DNA from: Anabaena sphaerica FACHB-251
GTDB taxonomy: Bacteria > Cyanobacteriota > Cyanobacteriia > Cyanobacteriales > Nostocaceae
Reading direction: 5' to 3'
Assembly (NCBI RefSeq): GCF_014696825.1
Contig: NZ_JACJQU010000004.1
Location: 62,001-126,000, forward strand
DNA: 64,000 nt
Positions 17,676 through 26,049 of this stretch are shown one piece after another; position 1 is the stretch's first letter; the number at the start of each line of letters is the position of its first letter. The notes beneath the pieces were generated by a model. The model made no database searches and had not been told where the DNA came from. It saw only the letters and a program-made list of their open reading frames with translations. The translations under genes and the position numbers were made by a program.

Positions 17676-18434
17676 ATGATGACTAGACGAAAATGTTTGC
17701 ATCCCCTGTTTAAAAATATGCCTAGTTTCATCACACATCAAATTACCACCCTACCCATACTTTCCTCGCTTGTGGTTGGATATTTGGCGCTGACTTGCCA
17801 AGATAGTCTAGCACAGACCAGACTTCCACAGTTGCAACCGGCGGAAGCAGTGGAATTTAACCAAAATAACCAAAACTATCAACCTTCCCAAACTACACAA
17901 ATTAGTCAATATGGTCAAGACTTTGAAAGATACGTTGTCTATGTTGATAGCGATAACTCCCAAATACTACAACGAGTGCGTCAAATTGAAAGCAGTGCTT
18001 ATATCCGCCAGTTTAATGGACGTAATATCATCCAGTCAGGTGTTTTTAGCAAACCATATAATGCAGAACAGCGGGTGAGAGAATTAGAGTTAAATGGTAT
18101 CAGTGGCGCAGGTATTCTTAACTTCTCTAACCAAGAGCAAACATCTTATTATTCTACGGGTAGAGATGATTTTCGCAATGTTAGTCCTAGTGTTCGCCGA
18201 GAACAGGCTAAATATTACTATGTTATCATTCCCAGCAGCAGTAAAAATTTACGCTTTCTTAGGCAAGAAATTCAGCAAAAAATAGATGGAAATACTAATG
18301 TTTTTATGAGAACTCAGCCACGAGGAGCGCATATAGCAGTAGGTGGTTTTAAAGAGCGTCAAGAAGCAGAACAATGGAATAATTATATCCGAAATTTAGG
18401 TTACCGTAACGCCAGGGTTTACTATGGAAAATAA
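17676..18434 (+). CDS. Secreted protein with two SPOR-like repeats
   Basis: A 252-residue protein with an N-terminal hydrophobic segment (ITTLPILSSLVVGYLALTC) ending near SLAQT, which looks like a signal peptide. Residues about 80-150 and 185-252 are two related units: FERYVVYVDSDNSQILQRVRQI...QSGVFSKPYNAEQRVRELELNG and KYYYVIIPSSSKNLRFLRQEI...AVGGFKERQEAEQWNNYIRNLG. Each has the beta-alpha-beta pattern with G-F/V-F-(S/K) then A-E, which resembles SPOR domains that bind peptidoglycan stripped of stem peptides. A cell-wall binding role is inferred. The start may instead be the Met at 17718. Confidence 0.6.
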   Translation: MMTRRKCLHPLFKNMPSFITHQITTLPILSSLVVGYLALTCQDSLAQTRLPQLQPAEAVEFNQNNQNYQPSQTTQISQYGQDFERYVVYVDSDNSQILQRVRQIESSAYIRQFNGRNIIQSGVFSKPYNAEQRVRELELNGISGAGILNFSNQEQTSYYSTGRDDFRNVSPSVRREQAKYYYVIIPSSSKNLRFLRQEIQQKIDGNTNVFMRTQPRGAHIAVGGFKERQEAEQWNNYIRNLGYRNARVYYGK

Positions 18435-18487
18435 TTTAGGTGACAGGGAACAGAGGAATACAAATAAGAACAACTAACAACTGACTA

Positions 18488-20011
18488 ATGACTAAAGAAC
18501 AAATAATAGTTACATCTGCTCAAATGCGTGACATTGAAGGGCGAATATTTGCAGCGGGAATGCCTGTTGCAGCTTTGATGGAAAAAGTGGCGGGATTGAT
18601 TAGCGATCGCTTACAGGTTATCATACCAAAAGGGCGATGTGTAGGAATTCTAGTCGGTCCCGGTCACAATGGTGGTGATGCTTTAGTTGTAGCCCGTGAA
18701 TTGCATTTTCGTGGTTATCAAGTTTGGATTTATCAACCTTTTGCTAAACTCAAAGAATTAACTAATCAACATTTCCAATATGCTCAAAATTTAGGAATTT
18801 CTTGTTTTCAAGAACTTGATAAATTACCAAATTGTGATTTTTTGGTTGATGGGTTATTTGGTTTTGGTTTAGAAAGAGAAATCACCGATCCTATTGCTTC
18901 CGCAATTAATCATTTTAATGATTGGAACAAACCAATTTTTAGTATTGATTTACCTTCCGGTTTGCACACAGATACAGGAGAGGTTTTAGGTACTGCAATT
19001 CGAGCAACTCATACATTTTGTTTAGGTTTGTGGAAACAGGGGTTATTACAAGAACAAGCATTAGAATATATTGGACAAGCTAAATTAATTGATTTTGATA
19101 TTCCCTTAGCTGATATTCATGCTGTTTTAGGTGAAGTTCCCAAAATCAAACGCATTACTAAAACCACAGTAATTCAAACTTTACCTTTACCCCGTCCCCC
19201 AGTTACACATAAATATAAAGCCGGACATTTACTATTAATTTGTGGTTCAGAACGTTATGCAGGAGGAGCAATTTTAACGGGTTTGGGTGCGCGTTCTTCC
19301 GGGGTAGGAATGTTATCAATTGCTGTACCTGAATCTATTAAACCTTTGTTGGTTTCCCATTTACCAGAAGCTTTAATTATTGGATGTCCTGAAACAGAAA
19401 CCGGGGCAATTTCTCAGTTAAAATTACCAGAAAGAACGGATTTAAGTTCATTTACTGCCATTGCTTGTGGACCCGGTTTAACTAAAGATGCAACTCCAAT
19501 AGTTGAACAGGTAATTAATAGCGAAGTTCCTTTAATTCTCGATGCTGATGCTTTAAATATATTGGCAGAATTAGGAACTATTTCCACTTTACAAAAACGG
19601 CAAAATACAACAATTCTCACACCCCACACAGGTGAATTTCATCGTTTATTTCCCGATATTGATTTTCAAGATAGAGTTAAAGCAGTACAAACAGCAGCAT
19701 CTCAAACGGGGGCTGTAGTGTTGTTAAAAGGAGCAAGAACCGCCATATCTAATCCTCAAGGTGTCGTTTGGATCAATCCTGAAAGTACGCCAGCTTTAGC
19801 CCGTGGTGGTAGCGGCGATGTTTTAACTGGGTTAATGGGTGGAATTTTGGCGCAAGTTGTTAATAAACAAGTTAATATTGAAAATGTGGTAGCAACTGCG
19901 GCTTGGTGGCATTCTCAAGCAGGTATTTTAGCAGCAAAAGAAAGGACAGAATTAGGTGTTGATGCTTTTACTTTAACACAGTATTTGATGAGGATTTTGT
20001 GTGATATGTAG
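18488..20011 (+). CDS. nnrDE: Bifunctional NAD(P)HX epimerase / dehydratase
   Basis: A 507-residue fusion that repairs hydrated NADH and NADPH. The N-terminal YjeF_N epimerase domain (about 1-215) contains VTSAQMRDIEGRIFAAGMP, GILVGPGHNGGDALVVAREL and DFLVDGLFGFGL. The C-terminal ribokinase-like dehydratase domain (about 230-505) contains HKYKAGHLLLICGSERYAGGA, IACGPGL, ILDADALNIL, TILTPHTGEFHRL, and ARGGSGDVLTGLMGGILAQ with the catalytic Asp. Both halves keep their key motifs. It follows the secreted protein gene by about 50 bases on the same strand and may be cotranscribed. Confidence 0.95.
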   Translation: MTKEQIIVTSAQMRDIEGRIFAAGMPVAALMEKVAGLISDRLQVIIPKGRCVGILVGPGHNGGDALVVARELHFRGYQVWIYQPFAKLKELTNQHFQYAQNLGISCFQELDKLPNCDFLVDGLFGFGLEREITDPIASAINHFNDWNKPIFSIDLPSGLHTDTGEVLGTAIRATHTFCLGLWKQGLLQEQALEYIGQAKLIDFDIPLADIHAVLGEVPKIKRITKTTVIQTLPLPRPPVTHKYKAGHLLLICGSERYAGGAILTGLGARSSGVGMLSIAVPESIKPLLVSHLPEALIIGCPETETGAISQLKLPERTDLSSFTAIACGPGLTKDATPIVEQVINSEVPLILDADALNILAELGTISTLQKRQNTTILTPHTGEFHRLFPDIDFQDRVKAVQTAASQTGAVVLLKGARTAISNPQGVVWINPESTPALARGGSGDVLTGLMGGILAQVVNKQVNIENVVATAAWWHSQAGILAAKERTELGVDAFTLTQYLMRILCDM

Positions 20012-20063
20012 TTTTTTTTAAACATCCAAAAAAAACAGCCCTTAATCATTTATTATGTGATAA

Positions 20064-20127
20064 GATCCCCGACTTCTTTTGTTTATTATGTCCATAAATG
20101 ATAAATTTATCTTAGAAGTCGGGGATC
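20064..20127. repeat. Long inverted repeat (13-base arms) after nnrDE
   Basis: Arms GATCCCCGACTTC and GAAGTCGGGGATC match perfectly around a 38-base AT-rich loop. A degenerate relative occurs at 29094-29126. Just outside the arms the segment AATCATTTATTATGT occurs twice (about 20044 and 20161). It could serve as a terminator for nnrDE but looks like a dispersed repeat. Confidence 0.7.
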
Positions 20128-20213
20128 TGAGGATGATAAACATCAAAAAAACAGCCCGTTAATCATTTATTATGTAGAAGTAGTGAATAAATACAATACA
20201 ATTTTCATTAATA

Positions 20214-21050
20214 ATGCGACGGGATTCGATTTTTTATAAATTGTTCAAGCAATTTCCTGGTTTGTTGTTTGAATTAGTAGATGAACCACCACCAGAAGCC
20301 GATAGTTATCAATTTGAATCGGTAGAAGTTAAAGAAACAGCTTTCCGAATTGATGGGGTGTTTTTACCTCCAGCTAATGCGATTTCTCAAGTAGTGTTTT
20401 TTGCAGAGGTGCAGTTTCAGAAAGATGAAAATTTATATTTTCGCTTCTTTTCCGAATTATCGCTGTTTCTGCATCGCCATACTATTCGTTATGATGATTG
20501 GTATGGTGTGATAATTTTTGGTTCGCGTAGTTTAGAACCATCAAATTTAAAGATTCATCGGTCTTTATTAGCAGGTGATCAAATTCGTCGGGTATATTTA
20601 GATGAATTGGGGGATGTACAGCAGCAACCGTTGGGGTTAGGTTTGATGTTGCTGACAATTAAGGAAGATACTGAAGCAATAGAAACAGCAAAGTTTTTGT
20701 TAGCTGAGGCGCGAAAACAGTCGGAAGCAGCGATAATAGATTTAATCACGACGATTATTGTTTACAAGTTTACTAAACTAAGTCGAAAGGAGATTATAAC
20801 CATGTTGGGATTAGATTTAGAAGAGCCAAGAGCAATACAGGAAGCGAAAGAAGAAGGTAAAGAAGAAGGTAAAGAAGAAGAAGCTTTATCCATTGCTCTG
20901 CGTTTGTTAAATCGGCGGTTGGGTAATATTCCTGATGAGTTATTATCACAGGTGCAGGGGTTATCTTTGGCACAGATTGAAGATTTATGTGATGTGCTTT
21001 TAGATTTTACCACTGTGGCAGATTTGGAAGGGTGGTTACAACAGCAATAA
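20214..21050 (+). CDS. DUF2887/DUF4351 protein (Rpn/PD-(D/E)XK-type putative nuclease)
   Basis: A 278-residue protein common in cyanobacteria. The N-terminal part has RRDSIFYKLFKQFPGLLFEL, AFRIDGVFLPP and VVFFAEVQFQKDENLYFRFF, in which Asp and the Glu-x-Gln resemble a PD-(D/E)XK core with Lys replaced by Gln. The middle carries a Glu/Lys-rich repeat (EAKEEGKEEGKEEE, near residue 215). The C-terminal DUF4351 segment contains LRLLNRRLGNIPDELLSQVQGLSLAQIEDL. Such proteins are often labelled transposase or Rpn-like nuclease, without biochemical proof. Confidence 0.85.
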   Translation: MRRDSIFYKLFKQFPGLLFELVDEPPPEADSYQFESVEVKETAFRIDGVFLPPANAISQVVFFAEVQFQKDENLYFRFFSELSLFLHRHTIRYDDWYGVIIFGSRSLEPSNLKIHRSLLAGDQIRRVYLDELGDVQQQPLGLGLMLLTIKEDTEAIETAKFLLAEARKQSEAAIIDLITTIIVYKFTKLSRKEIITMLGLDLEEPRAIQEAKEEGKEEGKEEEALSIALRLLNRRLGNIPDELLSQVQGLSLAQIEDLCDVLLDFTTVADLEGWLQQQ

Positions 21051-21153
21051 GTTACTCTTTTTATCCTATTTGATGTCTGAATATCGCCACACCCAAAAGG
21101 TGTGGTTTAGATCAATATTTGATGAAAGTGATCAAAAACTAGGAGGGACATAA

Positions 21154-21612
21154 ATGATAAATCAATCTTTTGTCAATACTCAAACTCTCTATGATCAGGA
21201 TTTTTATTTATGGACAAAAGCAATCGTTGAGCAGTTGAAAGAACATAGATTTAATGAAATAGATATACCTAATTTAATTGAAGAAATTGAAAGCATGGGT
21301 AGAAGTGAAAAACGGGAGTTAAAAAGCCGTTTAATTGTGTTATTGATGCACTTGCTAAAATGGCAATATCAACCTGAAAAACGCAGTGAAAGTTGGCGCA
21401 GTAGGATTACTGAACAACGTATTTTTATTGAAGCTTTATTAGAAGATAGTCCTAGTTTGCAACCTTTATTTACAGAAGTATTTGCAGATTGTTATGAAAA
21501 AGCTCGTTTGAAAGCATCTGAAGAAACAGGGATTAAGTTGAATTTATTTTCAAAAGAATCTCCTTTTACTTTAGATGAGACTTTGAATGATTATTTTTTA
21601 AATAATTATTAG
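21154..21612 (+). CDS. DUF29 family protein, copy 1
   Basis: A 152-residue DUF29 protein: TLYDQDFYLWTKAIVEQLKEHRFNEIDIPNLIEEIESMGRSEKRELKSRL, then LLMHLLKWQYQPEKRSESWRSRI, and the acidic C-terminal part. The family is expanded in cyanobacteria and has no established function. A good AGGAGGG-type ribosome site precedes the ATG. It is the most divergent of three DUF29 genes in this window; the others are at 22123 and 27153. Confidence 0.9.
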   Translation: MINQSFVNTQTLYDQDFYLWTKAIVEQLKEHRFNEIDIPNLIEEIESMGRSEKRELKSRLIVLLMHLLKWQYQPEKRSESWRSRITEQRIFIEALLEDSPSLQPLFTEVFADCYEKARLKASEETGIKLNLFSKESPFTLDETLNDYFLNNY

Positions 21613-21683
21613 AAAAACAAACTGAGAATCTAAATCAAACTAAATTACTACCTTAGATAGGACTGTCTAAGTCTTATCTAGTC

Positions 21684-21775
21684 AGGACTTACGCAAAACA
21701 GAACGGAAGTAGGGGTAATTCATGAATTACCCCTACGCAAGAATCAGGTTTTGAGTTCAATCTTGCGTAAGTCCT
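21684..21775 (+). mobile_element. Miniature inverted-repeat element, family B, copy 2
   Basis: A 92-base element with perfect ends AGGACTTACGCA and TGCGTAAGTCCT and an inner TAATTCATGAATTA palindrome. It is flanked by CTAGT on each side (left CTAGTC before AGGAC, right ACTAGT after GTCCT), consistent with a 5-base target duplication. It lies in the spacer where the toxin partner of the YgiT-type gene would be expected. Confidence 0.85.
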
Positions 21776-21811
21776 ACTAGTAACAGTTCCAATATATAGG
21801 AGTTAATAATT

Positions 21812-22054
21812 ATGCTTCCCATTGATAAATGTGTGGTTTGTAATGGTAACTTATTAGAAACTAAAGTTACAGAAATTATCAAAGGTGGTGGTAACACTGC
21901 AACCTTACAAGTTAATGCTTTAGTTTGTCAAAATTGTGGAGAACGTTTTTATCATGCAGATACAATCAGAAGATTTGAAAATATTAAACTGAAATTAGAA
22001 AGACAAGAAACTCAAGATTTAATTCCCGTTGGTCAATCTTTTGAAGTTGCATGA
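21812..22054 (+). CDS. YgiT-type zinc finger protein (MqsA-like antitoxin N-domain)
   Basis: An 80-residue protein with paired zinc knuckles CVVC (residues 8-11) and CQNCGERFYHADT (around residue 49), separated by the typical KVTEIIKGGGNTATLQV. This is the metal-binding N-terminal domain of MqsA antitoxins without the DNA-binding HTH. In cyanobacteria such genes are usually paired with a DUF4258 toxin upstream. Here the upstream spacer holds only a miniature element, so the gene appears orphaned. The ribosome site TAGGAG is present. Confidence 0.85.
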   Translation: MLPIDKCVVCNGNLLETKVTEIIKGGGNTATLQVNALVCQNCGERFYHADTIRRFENIKLKLERQETQDLIPVGQSFEVA

Positions 22055-22122
22055 TAAACAAGTTAACATGGAATCTTTAAAGATATAATATTGGTAAGCA
22101 ACCAGAGGAGGTTAAAAAATAT

Positions 22123-22584
22123 ATGACAGCACCTCAACTAGCATTAACCACTAACACCAATCTTTACGACCAAGATTTTTACCTGTGGATAGAAACAACA
22201 GCTAAACAATTAAAAGCAGGGAATTTTGCAGAAATTGATTTAGAAAATCTGATTGAAGAAATCGAAAGCATGGGAAGAAGTGAAAAACACGCTCTAGAAA
22301 GTAACCTAGTTATTCTCTTAATGCACCTACTCAAATATAAATATCAGCCAGAAAAACTTACTAACAGTTGGAAATCAACTATTAGAGAACACCGACGGAG
22401 ATTAACAAGAAGTTTTAAAGATAGCCCCAGCTTAAAAGCCTATTTTCAAGAAGTATTTATGGAATGTTATCAAGATGCGAGAAAACTAGCTAGTGATGAA
22501 ACTGGTTTAGAGTTAGATATTTTTCCTGTGGAATCTCCTTTTAATACCGATGAATGTTTAAATCAAGACTTTTTACCTGATTAA
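22123..22584 (+). CDS. DUF29 family protein, copy 2
   Basis: A 153-residue DUF29 protein beginning MTAPQLALTTNTNLYDQDFYLW, with LENLIEEIESMGRSEKHAL, LLMHLLKYKYQPEKL and the C-terminus NTDECLNQDFLPD. A clear AGAGGAGG ribosome site lies about ten bases before the ATG. It is intact and nearly the same as the interrupted gene at 27153, so it serves as the template for reconstructing that one. Function unknown. It is convergent with devA. Confidence 0.9.
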   Translation: MTAPQLALTTNTNLYDQDFYLWIETTAKQLKAGNFAEIDLENLIEEIESMGRSEKHALESNLVILLMHLLKYKYQPEKLTNSWKSTIREHRRRLTRSFKDSPSLKAYFQEVFMECYQDARKLASDETGLELDIFPVESPFNTDECLNQDFLPD

Positions 22585-22619
22585 TTAAATTCCTAATTCT
22601 TATCCTCGTCATTTTCCTG

Positions 22620-23336
22620 TTAGGAACTCATCACACTTACACCATCTCTAATTAAATGACCATCTTCCATATAAACAATCCGGTCAGCAATATCTAAAAT
22701 CCGATTATCATGGGTGACAAGTAAAATTGTACAACCATGTTCTTTTGCCAATTTCTGCATCAATTCTACCACATCCCGTCCCGATTGTTTATCAAGTGCG
22801 GCGGTGGGTTCATCTGCTAAGATAATTTTCGGATTACTAACTAATGCACGTGCAATAGCCACTCTTTGTTTTTGTCCCCCTGATAAATTATCTGGATAGT
22901 AATTTAGTCTTTCTCCTAATCCTACCTCTTCTAACATTTTTTGCGATCGCATCAGCATTTCTTGAGGTGAGATTTTCGGATGTACTTCTAAACCCATTCT
23001 CACATTTTGAATTGCTGTTAAACTCCCATGTAGGTTATGTGCTTGGAAAATATAACCGTGATTTCTTCTTGCTTGGGTCAGTTGTTTTGCACTAGCGTTA
23101 CACAGTTCTTTACCTAATATTTGCAAACTTCCAGACTGAGCAGAACGTAACCCACCAACTAATGTCAATAAGGTGGTTTTACCTGAACCAGATGGACCAG
23201 TCATGATGACTATTTCACCTGCGTTAATGGTGATGTTGATGTTAAATAGAACTTGTTTTTTGAGTTGTCCATAACCGAAGTAATGGTCAAGGTTTTGGAC
23301 ATCAATTACTGGTTCGAGAGAGTTAAGAGTTTGCAT
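22620..23336 (-). CDS. devA: DevA-type ABC transporter ATP-binding protein
   Basis: A 238-residue ATPase starting at ATG 23336 (MQTLNSLEPVIDVQNLDHYFGYG). A longer frame to 23393 would translate a dispersed hairpin repeat and is rejected. Walker A is TGPSGSGKTTLL, the signature NLSGGQKQRVAIARAL, Walker B IILADEPTAALD, and the H-loop LLVTHDNR. It belongs to the DevA/LolD-like group that powers TolC-dependent export with DevB and DevC; the founding DevBCA exports heterocyst glycolipids. The presence of a linked TetR gene suggests a stress or efflux paralog rather than the developmental one. It is last in the devB-devC-devA order. Confidence 0.9.
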   Translation of the reverse strand: MQTLNSLEPVIDVQNLDHYFGYGQLKKQVLFNINITINAGEIVIMTGPSGSGKTTLLTLVGGLRSAQSGSLQILGKELCNASAKQLTQARRNHGYIFQAHNLHGSLTAIQNVRMGLEVHPKISPQEMLMRSQKMLEEVGLGERLNYYPDNLSGGQKQRVAIARALVSNPKIILADEPTAALDKQSGRDVVELMQKLAKEHGCTILLVTHDNRILDIADRIVYMEDGHLIRDGVSVMSS

Positions 23337-23361
23337 AATCAATCGATATTTTGAAGTTAAT

Positions 23362-23451
23362 GTAGGTTGGGTTGACGCAAGGAAACCCAACATTTTTATA
23401 GTTTGTATTTAACGGTGATGTTGGGTTACGCTGTCGCTTAACCCAACCTAC
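23362..23451. repeat. GTAGGTTGGGTT inverted repeat between devC and devA
   Basis: The sequence opens with GTAGGTTGGGTT and closes with AACCCAACCTAC, and each half has an inner AACCCAAC or GTTGGGTT, so the 90 bases fold into a long hairpin. This is a dispersed cyanobacterial repeat. It lies in the devC-devA gap and might reduce readthrough into devA. Confidence 0.7.
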
Positions 23452-23458
23452 AATTTAT

Positions 23459-24640
23459 TTAAAACATATCTGCGGGATCGGCTGATTGTAGTTTACCAGT
23501 GGCTATTGTGCCGGAAATTGTACACATGATAATTGTCAGAATGAAAACAAATAAGGCTCTAGCTAATGTCATATATATGGGTAAATTTGTGGCGTTTCTC
23601 GCTAGTTGGTAAATTCCTAAAGGTACTATAAATCCAGGAATGAAACCTAATGCTGCTAAAATGATTGCTTCTTCAAAAATTACTCCTAATAAATATGAGT
23701 TATTATATCCCATTGCTTTAAATGTGGCGTATTCTTTAAGATGGGCGTTTACGTCTGTGGACAAAACTTGATAAACAATAATCACACCTACAATAAATCC
23801 CATTGATACACCTAATGTAAAAATAAAACCAATTGGGCTTTCTTTTTTCCAATAATCTTCTTCAAATTTTATATATTCTGCATGAGTTAAAACTTTCACA
23901 TCTTCATTATTTTTAAGGTGCGCTTTTAATGCTGCTGCTACTTTTTCTACTTCATATCCTGGTTTGATATTAATTAAACCAAGATTGATACTTCCTGCTT
24001 GTCTTCTAGGAAAGATGCGTAAAAAGTTTTCATCACTAGAAATTATTGTTCCATCAGCACCAAAAGAAGCGCCTAATTTAAATAATCCACTAATATTAAT
24101 TGTCCGTTTTTCTATTTCTGTGCTGACAGTTTTACCTGCATCTATTTGAGTAAAAACTTGATCATAATCTCCTCTTGCACCACGATCAAAAAGAAAGTTA
24201 TCAGGTAATTTAATTGTATCTAATTGGGCGTTGATTTCTGGTATATTTAATGCCGGTTGTTCAGGATTAAATGCTATTGCTTGGACTGTGGTTTTGCGTT
24301 TGGTTTGCGGATTTTTCCAAGTCACTAAACCGATATACATGGCTTCGGCTGATTTCACACCTGGGACATCAGCCGCTTGAGATAATCTTCTGCGGGAAAA
24401 AGTAGACATATTTTGCATATTTCGGCTTTGCGGACTGATCAAAACGATGTCTGCAAGCACAGCACGGTTTAAGGTGGTGTTGCTGTCATACAAGGCATTT
24501 TGAAAGCCAAGCTGCATAAAAATTAACACATCTGCAAAAGCAATCCCGGATACAGCAACTAACAACCGACTTTTATGATGATTGAGTTGCAACCATCCCA
24601 GCGGTGTGCGTCTTTGCAGTTCTTGAATAAATCCTATCAT
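23459..24640 (-). CDS. devC: DevC-type ABC exporter permease
   Basis: A 393-residue permease of the FtsX/MacB-like DevC family. It opens with FIQELQRRTPLGWLQLNHHKSRLLVAVSGIAFADVLIFMQLGFQ (first membrane segment), followed by a large periplasmic domain and then three membrane segments around residues 270-385 (IGFIFTLGVSMGFIVGVIIVYQ, FEEAIILAALGFIPGFIVPLG, LFVFILTIIMCTISGTIA). Its ATG overlaps the stop of devB by four bases (ATGA-type), so the two are coupled. It forms the inner-membrane part of the DevBCA exporter. Confidence 0.92.
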   Translation of the reverse strand: MIGFIQELQRRTPLGWLQLNHHKSRLLVAVSGIAFADVLIFMQLGFQNALYDSNTTLNRAVLADIVLISPQSRNMQNMSTFSRRRLSQAADVPGVKSAEAMYIGLVTWKNPQTKRKTTVQAIAFNPEQPALNIPEINAQLDTIKLPDNFLFDRGARGDYDQVFTQIDAGKTVSTEIEKRTINISGLFKLGASFGADGTIISSDENFLRIFPRRQAGSINLGLINIKPGYEVEKVAAALKAHLKNNEDVKVLTHAEYIKFEEDYWKKESPIGFIFTLGVSMGFIVGVIIVYQVLSTDVNAHLKEYATFKAMGYNNSYLLGVIFEEAIILAALGFIPGFIVPLGIYQLARNATNLPIYMTLARALFVFILTIIMCTISGTIATGKLQSADPADMF

Positions 24641-25926
24641 AGTGAAATCACTGCCTTAACTTGCAAATTAGTAAATTTTGCTGCTTTATCGCTTGAACCT
24701 TTATCTAGCTGTACATAAACTTCTACAACTCTAGAATCAATATTTTCACTGGGATCGCTATTAATCACATTTTGCCGCTTGACTTGCCATGCTAACCAAT
24801 CTACTGTTCCCTGTAATTCTCCTGGTAAGGAATTGCTAGATATTTTTACTTTTTGTTGGGGACGGATTTTACTAATATCACTTTGGTAAACTTCTACTAC
24901 TGCATACATCTGGTTAGGTTGCCCAATTTCCACTATCCCGTCATTGGATACTATTTCACCTGCACGGGTGTGAATATCAAAGATTACGCCATTTTGTGGT
25001 GATTTTACGTAACTTTGATCTAAATTTGCTTTTGCCTGTTGGGCTGCGGCTATACTACGGTTAATTTCAGCTTTAGCTGCTGCTACATCTACAGGACGAA
25101 CTTCAGCTATTTGGTTTAAGGTAGCTTGGGCTGAAGTGACTTGTTTACTACCAGTAGAGTTAATCCTGTTTAGAGCGGTTTTGGCTTCGCTAACTTGCTT
25201 CCTTCCCGTGCTATCAATACGGTTGAGGTTTGCTCTCGCTTCGCTCAATTGTTGGGTGATAGTATCAAAACTCAGCTTTTTACTATCAAATAATGACTGA
25301 GAAATTGCACCGTCCTGGTAAAGTTGCTGATATCGTTGCAATTCTACTTGAGCATTTTTGAGTTCGGCTTGCAGTTTATTAATTGTTGCCCGTTGTGCAG
25401 TTGTTTCACCTTGCCATTGTGCTTCTAATCTTGCTACTGCTTCTCTTTGTCCGGTAACATCTCCGAGCTTTTGGGCTTTTATTCTGTCAATTTCCGCTTT
25501 TTGCGCCTCTATTTCACCTACTTTCGCGCCCGCTTGCACTTTTTCTAAGTTTACCTGAGCAATTTTCACTGCTGCTTGTGCTTCTTGGTAAGCTGCTTGG
25601 AGTCGGGGACGGTTATCTAAAATGGCTATAACTTGTCCAGCTTTAACTTTATCCCCTTCTTTGACCAAAAGCTGCTCTACTCGGCTACCTTGACTAGATG
25701 TAGGTGCAGAAAGTTTAATGACTTTACCTTTGGGTTCGAGTCTCCCTAATGCCGTCACCGTCTTAATTTGCGGTATGCTAACTTGGGAGGCTTGGGTTAT
25801 TTTGGCAGTTTTAGATTGCTCTTGTAGAATTCTATACCCTTGTAAGCCTCCAACGCCGACAATTATCGCTGTCCCCAGCATAATTATGGGTCGGGAGTTA
25901 GGTTTAAATGCTAGATCACGCATCAT
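24637..25926 (-). CDS. devB: DevB-type membrane fusion protein (HlyD family)
   Basis: A 429-residue periplasmic adaptor. An N-terminal membrane anchor (RPIIMLGTAIIVGVGGLQGYRIL) is followed by a lipoyl half-motif with VKEGDKVKAGQVIAILDN, a long Ala/Gln-rich coiled-coil hairpin (about residues 105-290, including LQRYQQLYQDGAISQSLFD), and the returning SYVKSPQNGVIFDIHTRAGEIVS. It bridges DevC to an outer-membrane TolC-like channel, which is not in the window. The gene is first in the operon and divergent from the TetR gene, with a palindromic operator between them. Confidence 0.92.
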   Translation of the reverse strand: MMRDLAFKPNSRPIIMLGTAIIVGVGGLQGYRILQEQSKTAKITQASQVSIPQIKTVTALGRLEPKGKVIKLSAPTSSQGSRVEQLLVKEGDKVKAGQVIAILDNRPRLQAAYQEAQAAVKIAQVNLEKVQAGAKVGEIEAQKAEIDRIKAQKLGDVTGQREAVARLEAQWQGETTAQRATINKLQAELKNAQVELQRYQQLYQDGAISQSLFDSKKLSFDTITQQLSEARANLNRIDSTGRKQVSEAKTALNRINSTGSKQVTSAQATLNQIAEVRPVDVAAAKAEINRSIAAAQQAKANLDQSYVKSPQNGVIFDIHTRAGEIVSNDGIVEIGQPNQMYAVVEVYQSDISKIRPQQKVKISSNSLPGELQGTVDWLAWQVKRQNVINSDPSENIDSRVVEVYVQLDKGSSDKAAKFTNLQVKAVISL

Positions 25927-25956
25927 AGAGTTTCCCTCTCAGATTGAAGATGCTAA

Positions 25957-25989
25957 CTAAACTAATCAGTTTAGTGATAAGACTAAACT
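25957..25989. promoter_or_regulatory. Palindromic operator between devB and the TetR gene
   Basis: Three alternating heptamer half-sites: CTAAACT (25957-25963), AGTTTAG (25968-25974) and CTAAACT (25983-25989). The first two form a perfect 7-base inverted repeat with a 4-base centre; the second and third form an 8-base inverted repeat (AGTTTAGT/ACTAAACT) with a 6-base centre. The position, in the 123-base gap between the divergent devBCA operon and the TetR regulator, is that expected for an autoregulated TetR operator. Confidence 0.72.
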
Positions 25990-26049
25990 AAACCGTCCAT
26001 TACAATAAGTCAAGAGCGATCGCTAAAATAATTCATTTGGGTTGCTTAT

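Noticed and set aside
23337-23393. 19-residue N-terminal extension of DevA
   Set aside because: It would translate the GTAGGTTGGGTT dispersed hairpin; the internal ATG at 23336 gives the normal DevA length.
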